Shown here one piece after another: positions 32,601 through 35,148 of a DNA stretch of 35,148 nucleotides (position 1 is its first letter; the number at the start of each line of letters is the position of its first letter). The notes beneath the pieces were generated by a model. It worked only from the letters and a program-made list of their open reading frames with translations, was not told the DNA's origin and made no database searches. The DNA is taken from the NCBI GenBank assembly GCA_018662925.1, contig JABJFC010000058.1, positions 1 through 35,148 of the forward strand, given 5' to 3'. The stretch is from Alphaproteobacteria bacterium. Its GTDB lineage: Bacteria > Pseudomonadota > Alphaproteobacteria > 16-39-46 > JABJFC01. Position numbers and translations under genes: made by a program.

Positions 32601-34691
32601 CACTCAGCAACAACCCAACGTTTTTTATGGCTTCTACATCGCTATCCATTCGACCCTGAAGACACATGCTGCTTTAAAAAAGAATTTAGTTTTGTTAGCG
32701 CTGTTTGGGAACTGTTTGGGCCACTCTCAAGCGGCATAAAAACTATTATCCTGAACAAAGAAGATGGAAAGGATATATATAACTTTAACAAACACATTGC
32801 TAAAAATGTGATTACAAGAATAGAAGGAGCCCCCTCTTTTATTCAGGAGCTATTTAATCTCGTTAACGCACCCGTTTTAAAAAAGCTAAACTATATTAGT
32901 ACTAGTGGAGAACCCCTGAGCAACAACCTACTCGAACTTATTAAGAAAAAATGCCCTAGCACAAAACTGCTGAACCTTTATGGGCCAACAGAGTATGCGT
33001 CAGATGTTACCTATTATGAAGCTGATTCTACAAAAGAAAGAAACATGGCATTAGCCCCCATAGGAAAACCTATTAGCAACACAGGAATCTACATTCTGAG
33101 TAAAAATTTACACCCTTCCCCTATAGGAGTAGTTGGAGAAATTCATGTTTCAGGAGAAGGGCTCGCTCGAGGATATATAAATCACACTGACCTTACAGCA
33201 GATAGATTTATTGCCAATCCCTTTGCAACAAAAGAAAGTATACAAAAATCTCAGAATCTCCGACTTTATAAAACAGGCGATCTGGGTAGGTATCTACCAG
33301 ATGGGAATATTGAGTTCTGCGGCAGGATAGACCATCAAGTTAAAATCAGAGGATACAGAATAGAACCTAGTGAAATTGAACAGGCCCTTTCTACTTCTCC
33401 TCTTGTTTATCGTTCCATCACTTTAGCTCATAAGGATGATACTACTCAGGCACTCATTTCTTATATTGAATTAACTCCAAAAACCCTAGAATCACTGGCA
33501 CTTCCAAGAACATCTTCTCCTATTCTCACAGGCTCCCTCATTGGAAAAATCACAAAAGACCTTCGTATGGAGTTGGGAAAATCTCTTCCTGATTATATGA
33601 TTCCCTCCCGTTTTATCTTCTTAAGAGAACTCCCCTTAACCCCCAATGGGAAAATCAATAGGAAAAAACTACCAACTCCTGACAAATCAATACGAACTTT
33701 AGAAGAAGATTACGTCGCCCCTCGCAATGAAATTGAAAAGGAACTATGCTTCATCTGGCAAGAAGTTCTAGAGGTCAGTAAAATTGGAATTCATGATAGC
33801 TTTTTCAGTATTGGAGGGGACTCCATTAAAACGGTTAGAGTAATCTCAAAATGTATAGAGAGAGGCTTTAATTTTCAGGTAAGAGAAATGTTTGAGTATG
33901 TTACGATTGCCAAAATGGCTGAATCCCTATCTATGAATCATGACAATCATTGTTTCCCCATAGAAGTCCCAATTTCAAAGAAAATAAATAAAAACAATAT
34001 AGATCCTAAAATATTTATTATACACCCTGCAGGCGGGCTTGCTTATGAGTATTTGAGGTTACGTCCATACCTTGAATCCTATGATGCGATAGGCATTAAC
34101 AACCCCTACTTCCTCTCTCCTGAATGTTTTTCATCTGTTGCTGAAACAGCAAAAAAATATGCACAATACATAGAAAACACAGCCTCTACTAATCCTCTTA
34201 TTATTATCGGATATTCCTATGGAGGGCTTATTGCCTACGAGTTGTCCAAGTATCTTCCTGTAGAACAGGTTAAAGCAATAATATTTATTGATACAAAATT
34301 ATTTAATACATCTCACATGGCCCCTATAGAACATACCATGCATAAAGACTCAGTGATTAATGATTACCTCAACAAAAATATGCAACAAGCTAGTACACTA
34401 GCAAGCCAATATTCTCTTCAAAAAAATTCTCTGCCTATATGGCTATTAAGAGCAGAAGAAGAGAAGAAAAAGAGGCAGGCAGATGCAGGATTTTCTCAAA
34501 TTTTTTCTAAGGGAAACTATCTTCTTATACCAGGGAATCACAACAATCTTTTTTCTGACCATATTGAAAGCACCGGACAAATTTTGAGAAAAATAATCAA
34601 TGAGATTCTAGAAAAGAAATTGTCGTCTTACTCAATCAAAGGAAATCCACAATCCACGCCTGGCACCATACAAAAAGCTAGCAATGAGTGA
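14613..34691 (+). CDS. NRPS gene 3: six C-A-T modules plus thioesterase
   Basis: A giant synthetase of 6692 residues with the order (C-A-T)x6-TE. It starts at an ATG 9 bp after gene 2; AAAAAGGG lies about 13 bases upstream, so translation is probably coupled. All six C domains keep HHxxxDG (His pairs at about 142, 1221, 2277, 3375, 4431, 5506). C4 (SPLQEGLLF) resembles C3 and suits a D-residue donor. C5-C9 (FPLSFAQQRLWF) are of the LCL type. Carrier serines lie at about 1032, 2088, 3186, 4242, 5317 and 6404; the first five are GGHSL and the last GGDSI. Codes are DIWHIGAISK, DLTKVGHVGK, DIWEITADDK, DITKIGHVGK, DILQLGVIWK and VSWESSLSDK. The terminal thioesterase has GYSYGG (Ser6535), Asp6560 and His6643 and should release or cyclise the peptide. 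The 3' end overlaps an antisense oxygenase fragment by 64 bp. Confidence 0.95.
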   Translation: MSDIETLSILSPLQEGLLFRELYTKGAGGEYIVQTVIHLHGKIDSEAVQIAWEKITQAHDILRTGFVWENVDHPIQYTLNKSDLFFSTEDWSKLSEKSIGSNLSSFLEQDRSTPFNLSSPPLFRVKFLKLPKNSYYIVWTCHHILLDGWSSRLILNDFFSAYCATLEKKQPNLAVDSYTSYLQWIEKQDKDCARDFWVKNLQNIEEPSLLKLSQATEKKTSQRNFISPLPETLWENVQKYAQLNNYTINTLVQATIGLVLSQLMNKRNISYGVTISGRSIDLKNVQNIPGLLINTLPLSIGIDRTRSVRTYLDSLQLQTLSINEHSSISLAEVQKNSFPGEKALFDTILVFENYPSSNHSQFENYGFSIKSIDIYEKNEFPLTFVFFPGQSPYLELNYQTSLFLINEIERISELFQETLKNLISVPPSLLLQEVSSFSDKEKEKILSTWNNFKIVPQKEDLLIHQIFEQQAEKKPDRVALLHEGQHVTYAQLNQRAYQLAHYLKEKGVGPETFVAVGLERGIPLITSILAILKTGGAYVPLDLSLPKERLKFILNDSNACCLITEKKYSEYLLDFSGTCIDFLSIPFSSLPNKNLPDEVHLDSSIYLTYTSGTTGTPKGIINSQRGLLNRFLWSLSYYNINQTEIFLQNASIGFDISYWELVLPLLVGSKLVIPTDKKAKDPLHLYQLLIKEKVTLSHFVPSLLSQLLEFSKKNTQHRFLRKLICGGEVVPKEDLNQFLTLFPQAHFHHAYGPTEAAISVTYWDIKKGPYLEPKLPIGRPINKTKIYILNEALNPVPIGIIGDIYIAGDGLARGYINQPDLTADKYIANPFATQEDVNNFQNLRLYKTGDLGKYLSDGNIDFCGRIDSQVKIRGYRIELGEIEHALSASSLVHQAIILAHKEAKHQELIAYLLLTPQTLEKFSFPENASFSVLTSPSIGKITKVLRLELEKSLPDYMIPAHFIFLNEFPINSNGKIDRKRLPTPDKSRRTLEQNYVEPRNEIEQDLCLIWQEILGLNKIGIHDNFFEIGGHSLLATQIISRLRSQFQLELSLRDIFEYPTISVFATLITQSLRNPKDLNVPPILPATPQDLFPLSFAQQRLWFLEELTPNSSVYNIPMVFELSGPLNILALHKAFQKIIQRHSSLRTFFIKKDGVPFQKILADLDPFELVDLNDTENLEDHLSSIKHKHAHIRFDLSKGPLLQLTLLKAGPEKNFLFITMHHIISDGWSVGIFNQELSILYRAYISDQDIELPLLAIQYTDFTLWQHAWLQGKTLQKQLTYWQEKLKNLPDSLNLPADFPRPKTLSYKGKRYQHLLNKDLSLKVKSLCLEENVSTYMFLLTTFNVLLHKYSGDEDIIVGSPISNRTHKDIEGLIGFFVNTIVFRSKILSHSIFYNLLLDLKEQSLTAYRYQDIPFEQLVDHLNIERSLNKNPIFQMRFVYQKQSGETLDLEGISSQPIHTDYEASKFDLLLHIYEKKNSDFSISVEYMSDLYKDETIKRFAHNYEALLESIVSDLHTPIHRLNILPQKEQSLLFNTWNNTSKKHDESLFVHNLFEEQVQKNPDRIALVFKNQHVTYEQLNQWANKLSHYLKEQGAAPETFVAILMDRSIDFVVSLIAVLKTGGAYLPLDPSLPPQRLSYILNDSAPSLILSNKEQPSYIQENTFVNISTLNLTTEPNNNPLHQLHHHNPIYLIYTSGTTGKPKGVIVSHGALSNYAKAILKKISAASQIGYCSNPSTDLGNTTLFASLIGGKTLHIFSEGEELDSQIFLEKVLEKRLNLIKLTPSHLQILSEKLSSATSHAAQYFKNNMLCVVGGEALSPSLINARDTINHYGPTETSVGVTTYACKTEELGGGVPIGSPLQNIKIYLLDSASNPVPIGAIGEIYIAGDGLARGYLNQASLTAEKFIANPFATQEDINTCQNLRLYKTGDLGKYLPDGNITFCGRTDHQVKIRGHRIELDEISSLLQNHEDLQTCTVKILEDGSIAAYIIPGSFEPTETELTTYLEQFLPNYMVPSSFIFLDCFPLTTSGKIDYKKLPTPDKAGHSLKEKYVAPRTEIEQAICLIWQEVLELKQIGVHDNFFKIGGHSLLATQIISRIRSQFQLELPLRDIFEYPTISTFSTLITQSLRNPKDLNVPPILPAPHQALFPLSFAQQRLWFLEELDPNVSAYNIPMALEISGPLNIQALSKALKAVIQRHNSLRTVFIKKNGVPFQKILPTIDSIETVELTDANDIKNRLSHIKKDHAHTKFNLSEGPLIRITCLKASSEKTFLFITLHHIISDGWSIGVFNQELSSFYKKYLQKKDPEPFSLPIQYTDFTIWQHSWLQGDPLQRQLSYWKSKLDSLPDSSNFPTDFPRPKTLSYKGERYRYALNKELSLKIKSLCLEENISIYMFLLTAFNVLLHKYSGDEDIIVGTPVANRNHKDIEGLIGFFVNTLVFRSNISPHKIFYDLLLDLKEQSLTAYQYQDVPFEQLVDHLNIERALNKNPIFQIMFMMQNANESSRFLELGGTEISYMSHEENIAKFDLEIIAHEDPKSQCIGLTIEYMTDLYKSETIEKFAGHYKSLLKEITLNLQAPVHTLNILLQKEQSLLLNTWNDTNEEYGELPFAHKLFQQQAQKNPDRIALVFDGKHVTYEQLNQQANRLAHYLKAEGVGPETFVAVLMDRSVDLIVSFLAILKSGGAYVPLDPNTPVTRNLWFLEQVKPSVLILGENYRKTYTGKIKTPEIFATQFHHKESFDPSFNENLNLLLNPLHIAYVIYTSGSTGTPKGTAVHHLGMHNHIKSKIKDLKITAQDTIAQTSTQIFDISIWQMLTSLTLGAKEVIFSQNEILDIKIFSKVFSLSKISILEHVPSYTILFLEELKDKTKKSPFRYLKHYIVTGEALTPLVCSTLLDTDKKLCIVNAYGPTECSDDVTHYFLTSHPGKEFSIPIGKPINNTKIYILDKALSPVPIGIVGEVYIAGNGLARGYLNQPDLTADRFIANPFATQENINNPQNLRLYKTGDLGKYLPDGNIDFCGRIDHQVKIRGYRIELGEIEHALSASSLVHQAIVVAHKDTKNQELLAYILLTPKTLEELSPLDNNNSSALTGSLMGKITKDLRLELEATLPDYMMPAHFIFLNEFPLTSNGKIDRKKLPVPDKSKRTLEQNYVEPRNEIEQNLCLIWQEVLGLNRIGIHDNFFEIGGHSLLATQIISRLHSQFQLELPLRDIFEHPTISAFSTLITKALRNPKDLNIPPILPASPQDLFPLSFSQQRLWFLEELTPDASVYNIPIALELSGLIDIQALTKAFKKVIQRHDSLRTIFIEKDGVPFQKVLPTIDPIETIELTDKKDLQKKISQTKKDHSQTRFNLSEGPLIRITILMVSPEKTFLFITMHHIISDGWSIGIFNQEISTLYKSYLLNQEPELPLLAIQYTDFTLWQHTWLQEKTLQKQLTYWQDKLKNLPDSLNLPTDFPRPKTLSYKGKRFKYPLNKDLSLKIKFLCLEENVSTYMFLLTAFNVLLHKYSGDEDIIVGTPIANRAQKELEELIGFFINTLVFRSNVSPHRTFHGLLQDIKAQSLSAYQYQDVPFEQLVDHLNIERSLNKNPIFQVRFVYQKQTGDNLTFEGTSSQPIHTEHESAKFDFLLHIYEQTDSSFSISVEYMTDLYRDETITQFAQHYETLLKSIVSELHTPIHRLNILPQKEQTLLLNTWNNTAKKHGNFLFVHKLFEQQAQKNPDHIALVFENQQITYKQLNQRANKLSHYLKEQGAGPETFIAILMDRSIDFFVSLIATLKAGSAYIPLDPNLPPQRLAYILKDSNPHLILSNKEQPSYIQENTFVNISTLGLRTQSHESPLVPLHPHNPIYLIYTSGTTGKPKGVIISHEALSNYTEAILKKISAASQVGYCNAPSTDIGNTTLFTSLTGGKTLHIFSEGEELDSQIFLEKVFEKRLDLLKLTPSHLQILSEKLSSATSLMTEYFKKHMTCIIGGEELKSSLIHAKKTINHYGPTETSVGVTTYACKEEETGQIIPIGNPLQNTRIYLLDISLNPVPIGVIGEIYIAGNGLARGYLNQPNLTAKKFIANPFATQEDIGTCQNLRLYKTGDLGKYLPDGNITFCGRMDHQVKIRGHRIELGEIESLLQSHEDLKACSVTALENRSIAAYIIPGDFEPTETELISYLESKLPAYMVPAHFIFLSEFPLTSSGKIDYKRLPNPDKSERSLEEKYVAPRNEVEQELCLIWQKVLKLRQISIHDNFFKIGGHSLLATQIISRVRSQFQVELPLRDIFEYPTISTFSTLISQSLRNPKDLNVPPILPAPSQELFPLSFAQQRLWFLEELSPDVSAYNISMALEISGPLNIQALAKALKVIIQKHNSLRTVFIKKDGIPFQKILEDIDPIETIELTDTDDIKNRLSEVKREHTHIKFNLSDGPLIRITILKASPEKTFLFLTLHHIISDGWSIGVFNQELSSLYKSYLQKQNLELSPLPIQYTDFTIWQRSWLQGKSLQRQLTYWQNKLDGLPDSSNLPTDFPRPKTLSYKGGKYGYKINKDLSLKIKKLCLEQGISTYMFLLTAFNVLLHKYSGEEDIIVGTPIANRNHKDIEELIGFFVNTLVFRSSVSPHKTFHDLLLDLKEQSLTAYQYQDVPFEQLVDHLNIERALNKNPIFQVMFMMRNANESSRFLELEGTDISYLNREENIAKFDLEITTHEDQKSQCIGLSVEYMTDLYKHKTIERLTQHYETLLKDIVSNIQAPVHTLNILSQKEQIFLLHAGNNTAEKYDEYPFVHKIFEQQAQKNPDRIALVFDDQHITYAQLNQRSNQLAHYLKAQGVGPEKFVGILMEQKIDLIVSLLATIKAGGAYVLLDPKLPPQRLNYILKDATPLLILSNKERPSHLQEGEVVNISTLDFSAQPNEIPLIQLHPHNPIYLIYTSGTTGKPKGVIISHRALSNTMCSKSFREAIKNSKSILNITNLSFDIFNLEIYLPLIYCKKLLLHNKNKEALESIITKQKIDFIQITPSHLQSLAENISSKSLKKISILCGGEAVTKSLRKNILNSLSSIVYGPTETTIWSTKTQDNSISENNAIGKPISNTKVYILDKHLNPVPIGVVGEIYIAGVGLARGYANQPDLTADKFIANPFIIEEDIKNSENLRLYKTGDLGKYLLDGSMEFCGRVDDQIKIRGHRIELGEIEHAISASSLVSRAITLSPQDNNNQKLIAYLTLTQEGLNSLSLPRGTTPYILTGPSIGRLADTLRMELKQSLPDYMIPSHFIFLREFPLTPNGKIDRKKLPVPDKSMSSLAQEYVAPRNEIEQTLCAIWKEVLGLNQIGIHDNFFKIGGHSLLATQIISRIQPHFQVELPLRDIFDNPNISSLSSLITQYLKDSKKFQIPSIVPAPPQELFPLSFAQQRLWFLEELNPTVSVYNIPMVLEISGSLDVQALTKALKIIIQRHDSLRTVFIKKDGIPFQKILPTIDPIEIIEITDTNDLKKKISQTKEDHSPTRFNLSEGPLIRVSILKASPEKTFLFITLHHIISDGWSIGVFNQELSFLYKTYLLKNNQKLPALPIQYTDFTIWQNSWLQGSPLQKQLSYWKNKLDNLPDSLNLLTDFPRPKILSYKGKRYRCILSKELSAKIKTLCLEESISTYMFLFTAFNVLLHKYSGDEDIIVGTPIANRTHKDIESLIGFFVNTLVFRSNVSPYKTFHELLLDLKEQSLAAYQYQDIPFEKLVDHLNVERSLDKNPIFQVMFMMRNDRDFAQPLVLEGTNVSYMHNENNISKFDLEVVAHENPESQCIGLTFEYMTDLYKDETIERLSQHYETLLKNTISNLKTPVHSLSVLPQKEQALILKTWNNTIENYAGPAFIYEIFEQQTLKTPDRIALVFDNQHISYTLLNEKANQLAHYLKEQGVGPEIFVAVLMDRSIDLVISLLAILKAGGAYVPLDPNLPPQRLNYILKDASPLLILSNEKCPPHIQESIFISTPSLNLEKYSKKNLPTLLNPQNPIYLIYTSGTTGKPKGVVGVHSATTQRFLWLLHRYPFDPEDTCCFKKEFSFVSAVWELFGPLSSGIKTIILNKEDGKDIYNFNKHIAKNVITRIEGAPSFIQELFNLVNAPVLKKLNYISTSGEPLSNNLLELIKKKCPSTKLLNLYGPTEYASDVTYYEADSTKERNMALAPIGKPISNTGIYILSKNLHPSPIGVVGEIHVSGEGLARGYINHTDLTADRFIANPFATKESIQKSQNLRLYKTGDLGRYLPDGNIEFCGRIDHQVKIRGYRIEPSEIEQALSTSPLVYRSITLAHKDDTTQALISYIELTPKTLESLALPRTSSPILTGSLIGKITKDLRMELGKSLPDYMIPSRFIFLRELPLTPNGKINRKKLPTPDKSIRTLEEDYVAPRNEIEKELCFIWQEVLEVSKIGIHDSFFSIGGDSIKTVRVISKCIERGFNFQVREMFEYVTIAKMAESLSMNHDNHCFPIEVPISKKINKNNIDPKIFIIHPAGGLAYEYLRLRPYLESYDAIGINNPYFLSPECFSSVAETAKKYAQYIENTASTNPLIIIGYSYGGLIAYELSKYLPVEQVKAIIFIDTKLFNTSHMAPIEHTMHKDSVINDYLNKNMQQASTLASQYSLQKNSLPIWLLRAEEEKKKRQADAGFSQIFSKGNYLLIPGNHNNLFSDHIESTGQILRKIINEILEKKLSSYSIKGNPQSTPGTIQKASNE
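14625..17830 (+). other. Module 4 (C4-A4-T4), substrate unassigned
   Basis: C4 receives the chain from E3 and has the PLQEGLLF opening and HHILLDGWS. The A4 code DIWHIGAISK is drawn from FDISYWELV (D655), LSHFVPS, KLICGGE and HAYGPTEAAIS. It has the DxWH start of Ser/Glu-type pockets, but Gly301, Ala322 and Ser331 match no code I know. From about 16938 on, the DNA is in register with module 6. Confidence 0.7.
16938..22680 (+). repeat. Two-module tandem duplication, copy 1
   Basis: From the A5/A6 region of module 4 through the N-terminal part of A6, the DNA aligns to 23400-29142 at a constant offset of 6462 bp (2154 codons). I checked the register at eight points: 16938, 17041, 17581, 17883, 19741, 20881, 22081 and 22440. 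All gave the same offset with no net indel. The matched stretch covers T4-C5-A5-T5-C6. Confidence 0.85.
17880..21010 (+). other. Module 5 (C5-A5-T5), aspartate
   Basis: The code DLTKVGHVGK comes from STDLGNTTLF (D1738), IKLTPSHL, CVVGGE and NHYGPTETSVG. It differs from the Asp code DLTKVGHIGK by one conservative change. The A8-A10 region is short, with no insertion. This is the first Asp of the predicted Asp-X-Asp-Gly. Confidence 0.85.
21050..24290 (+). other. Module 6 (C6-A6-T6), 2,4-diaminobutyrate-like
   Basis: The code DIWEITADDK comes from FDISIWQML (D2806), LEHVPS, YIVTGE and NAYGPTECSDD. Glu278 and the paired acidic Asp330-Asp331 suit a basic side chain. The code is close to the Dab code DIWELTADDK as I remember it. 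No epimerase follows, so an L residue is expected. A6 shares its outer parts with A4 and A8 but not its substrate pocket. Confidence 0.7.
23400..29142 (+). repeat. Two-module tandem duplication, copy 2
   Basis: Second copy of the 16938-22680 segment, covering the end of A6, T6, C7, A7, T7, C8 and the start of A8. A5 and A7 are near copies throughout, including the Asp pocket. C5 and C7 share the FQ(M/V)RFVYQKQ tail, and C6 and C8 share the FMM(Q/R)NANESSRFLEL tail. Confidence 0.85.
24340..27470 (+). other. Module 7 (C7-A7-T7), aspartate-like
   Basis: The code DITKIGHVGK comes from STDIGNTTLF (D3892), LKLTPSHL, CIIGGE and NHYGPTETSVG. The three differences from the Asp code DLTKVGHIGK are all conservative. 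His322 favours Asp over Asn, whose code has Glu there. It is the duplicate of module 5. Confidence 0.8.
27510..30690 (+). other. Module 8 (C8-A8-T8), glycine
   Basis: The code DILQLGVIWK comes from FDIFNLEIYL (D4953), IQITPSHL, ILCGGE and IVYGPTETTIW. It differs from the glycine code DILQLGLIWK only at position 322. It closes the Asp-X-Asp-Gly series encoded by modules 5-8. Confidence 0.88.
30730..33940 (+). other. Module 9 (C9-A9-T9), beta-amino-acid-like substrate
   Basis: A4 of this domain reads FSFVSAVWELFGPL, so position 235 is Val6028, not the Asp that holds the alpha-amino group in ordinary NRPS domains. The code VSWESSLSDK shares V235, W239, S301, L322, D331 and K517 with the beta-alanine code VDWVISLADK. 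The upstream RFLWLLHRYPFDPEDTCCFKK block also resembles beta-alanine activators. Glu278 could bind an extra amine. Confidence 0.65.
34000..34620 (+). other. Type I thioesterase domain (chain release)
   Basis: An alpha/beta-hydrolase domain of about 205 residues begins at KIFIIHPAGG. It has the nucleophile motif GYSYGG (Ser6535), the acid FIDTK (Asp6560) and GNHNNLF (His6643), so the triad is complete. About 24 tail residues follow. Ring closure or hydrolysis cannot be told from sequence. Confidence 0.9.
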
Positions 34692-35050
34692 CGCTTCTTA
34701 GAAACCTTAGACACAAAGTGCGGTGTTGGATCCATCTTTATACCTGCTAATCTTAGAGCATTTCCTGGAAAGATAATTCCATTGGTATAGATTTCATTGT
34801 TCAAAAGGTAAGTGGATTTTTTATAGGGATTATAGAAGTGATCACCATCTCTTGAGAAAGGAGCCAAGTTCAAGCAAGGTTCTCCAATATCATCATTATG
34901 AAAAATTATTGTGAATCCAGACCAATCAAGATGCTTTCTCTCCGCAACACGATCCTCCCCTTCATGTACACAAATTTTTACGTAGCTTATGAACTCTTTT
35001 TTTTTCTCATATACCCTTCGTGAATAAAAGTATGGACTTTTAGGAGGCAT
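34628..35050 (-). pseudogene. Fe(II)/2-oxoglutarate oxygenase (IPNS-like), N-terminal half missing
   Basis: The 140-residue frame matches the C-terminal catalytic half of isopenicillin N synthase-like oxygenases, which are usually about 300 residues. The HxD iron ligands are HLD in RKHLDWSGFT (codons near 34925-34933). The distal His is in PTPHFVSKVS (near 34718-34720), and the 2-oxoglutarate-binding RxS is RHS (34685-34693). Everything before about YVKICVHEG is absent, and an IS630 gene starts 20 bp upstream in the opposite direction, so insertion or deletion has removed the front half. The frame stays open upstream of the ATG at 35048-35050 into IS630 sequence. It may be a remnant of a tailoring hydroxylase, but its original function cannot be read. 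Confidence 0.7.
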
Positions 35051-35069
35051 TACCTTATAAGCTATTGTT

Positions 35070-35148
35070 ATGAAGACGTTTTTAAGCCAATCAGAAGAAG
35101 AACAGCTAAGAAAGCAGCATAGGCGAGAGAAAAACGGTCGAGTTCGAG
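35070..35148 (+). CDS. IS630-family transposase, N-terminus only (cut by window edge)
   Basis: The 26 visible residues begin MKTFLSQSEEEQLRKQHR and continue REKNGRVR. This matches the opening helix of IS630-type transposases (a 'LSxxExxxLxxxHRxERDxRVRDRIK' pattern), ahead of the helix-turn-helix and DDE domain. The start is the ATG at 35070. The rest lies beyond the window, so whether the gene is intact is unknown. The element abuts the truncated oxygenase gene. Confidence 0.72.
   Translation, partial: MKTFLSQSEEEQLRKQHRREKNGRVR

Noticed and set aside
34692-35069. MbtH-like protein or transporter gene after the operon
   Set aside because: Only the oxygenase remnant is present; no MbtH signature or membrane segments were found.

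Overview
This is an AT-rich bacterial window dominated by one nonribosomal peptide synthetase (NRPS) locus. Three large co-directional genes (2114-6487, 6480-14603, 14613-34691) fill about 32.5 kb. Gene 1 overlaps gene 2 by 8 bp, and 9 bp separate genes 2 and 3, so they look like one operon. Both borders are mobile-element debris. IS256-, IS6-, IS1380-like and IS1595-type pieces lie on the left. A decayed Fe(II)/2-oxoglutarate oxygenase and the start of an IS630 element lie on the right. The low GC, bacterial Shine-Dalgarno sites and many broken insertion sequences suggest a host-associated or intracellular Gram-negative lineage (Legionellales, Holosporales/Rickettsiales or Rhabdochlamydia-like). 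The sequence alone cannot decide which.

Region by region: 1-767 is the 5' part of an IS256 transposase gene running off the left edge. 868-1445 is a 3'-truncated IS6 element with one recognisable terminus, inserted into an IS1380-like gene fragment (1447-1567). 1568-2113 holds a hairpin, a perfect 34-bp palindrome and the last codons of an IS1595-family transposase. Then come NRPS gene 1 (A-MT-T-E), gene 2 (formyltransferase, half condensation domain, A-T, C-A-T-E) and gene 3 (six C-A-T modules plus thioesterase). 34628-35050 is the C-terminal part of a 2OG oxygenase on the minus strand, and 35070-35148 is the N-terminus of an IS630 transposase.

Reading the ten specificity positions of each adenylation domain by eye against the GrsA numbering gives: A1 DIVQITFIYK (glycine-like, N-methylated); A2 DVWHISLIDK (Ser); A3 DAWLVFGIAK (unassigned, probably hydrophobic, followed by an intact epimerase); A4 DIWHIGAISK (unassigned); A5 DLTKVGHVGK (Asp); A6 DIWEITADDK (2,4-diaminobutyrate-like); A7 DITKIGHVGK (Asp-like); A8 DILQLGVIWK (Gly); A9 VSWESSLSDK (no Asp235, beta-amino-acid-like). 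Modules 5-8 therefore predict Asp-X-Asp-Gly, the calcium-binding signature of calcium-dependent lipopeptide antibiotics. Here it appears in a line with a formylating domain instead of a lipid-starter condensation domain.

The other main points are: an epimerase in gene 1 without its catalytic histidine; a seven-A tract at the gene 1/gene 2 junction where a 1-base slip fuses the two proteins; an indel-free two-module tandem duplication (offset 6462 bp) in gene 3 with exchanged adenylation cores; and a terminal adenylation domain apparently built for a substrate without an alpha-amino group. No MbtH protein, phosphopantetheinyl transferase, transporter or regulator is visible in the window.
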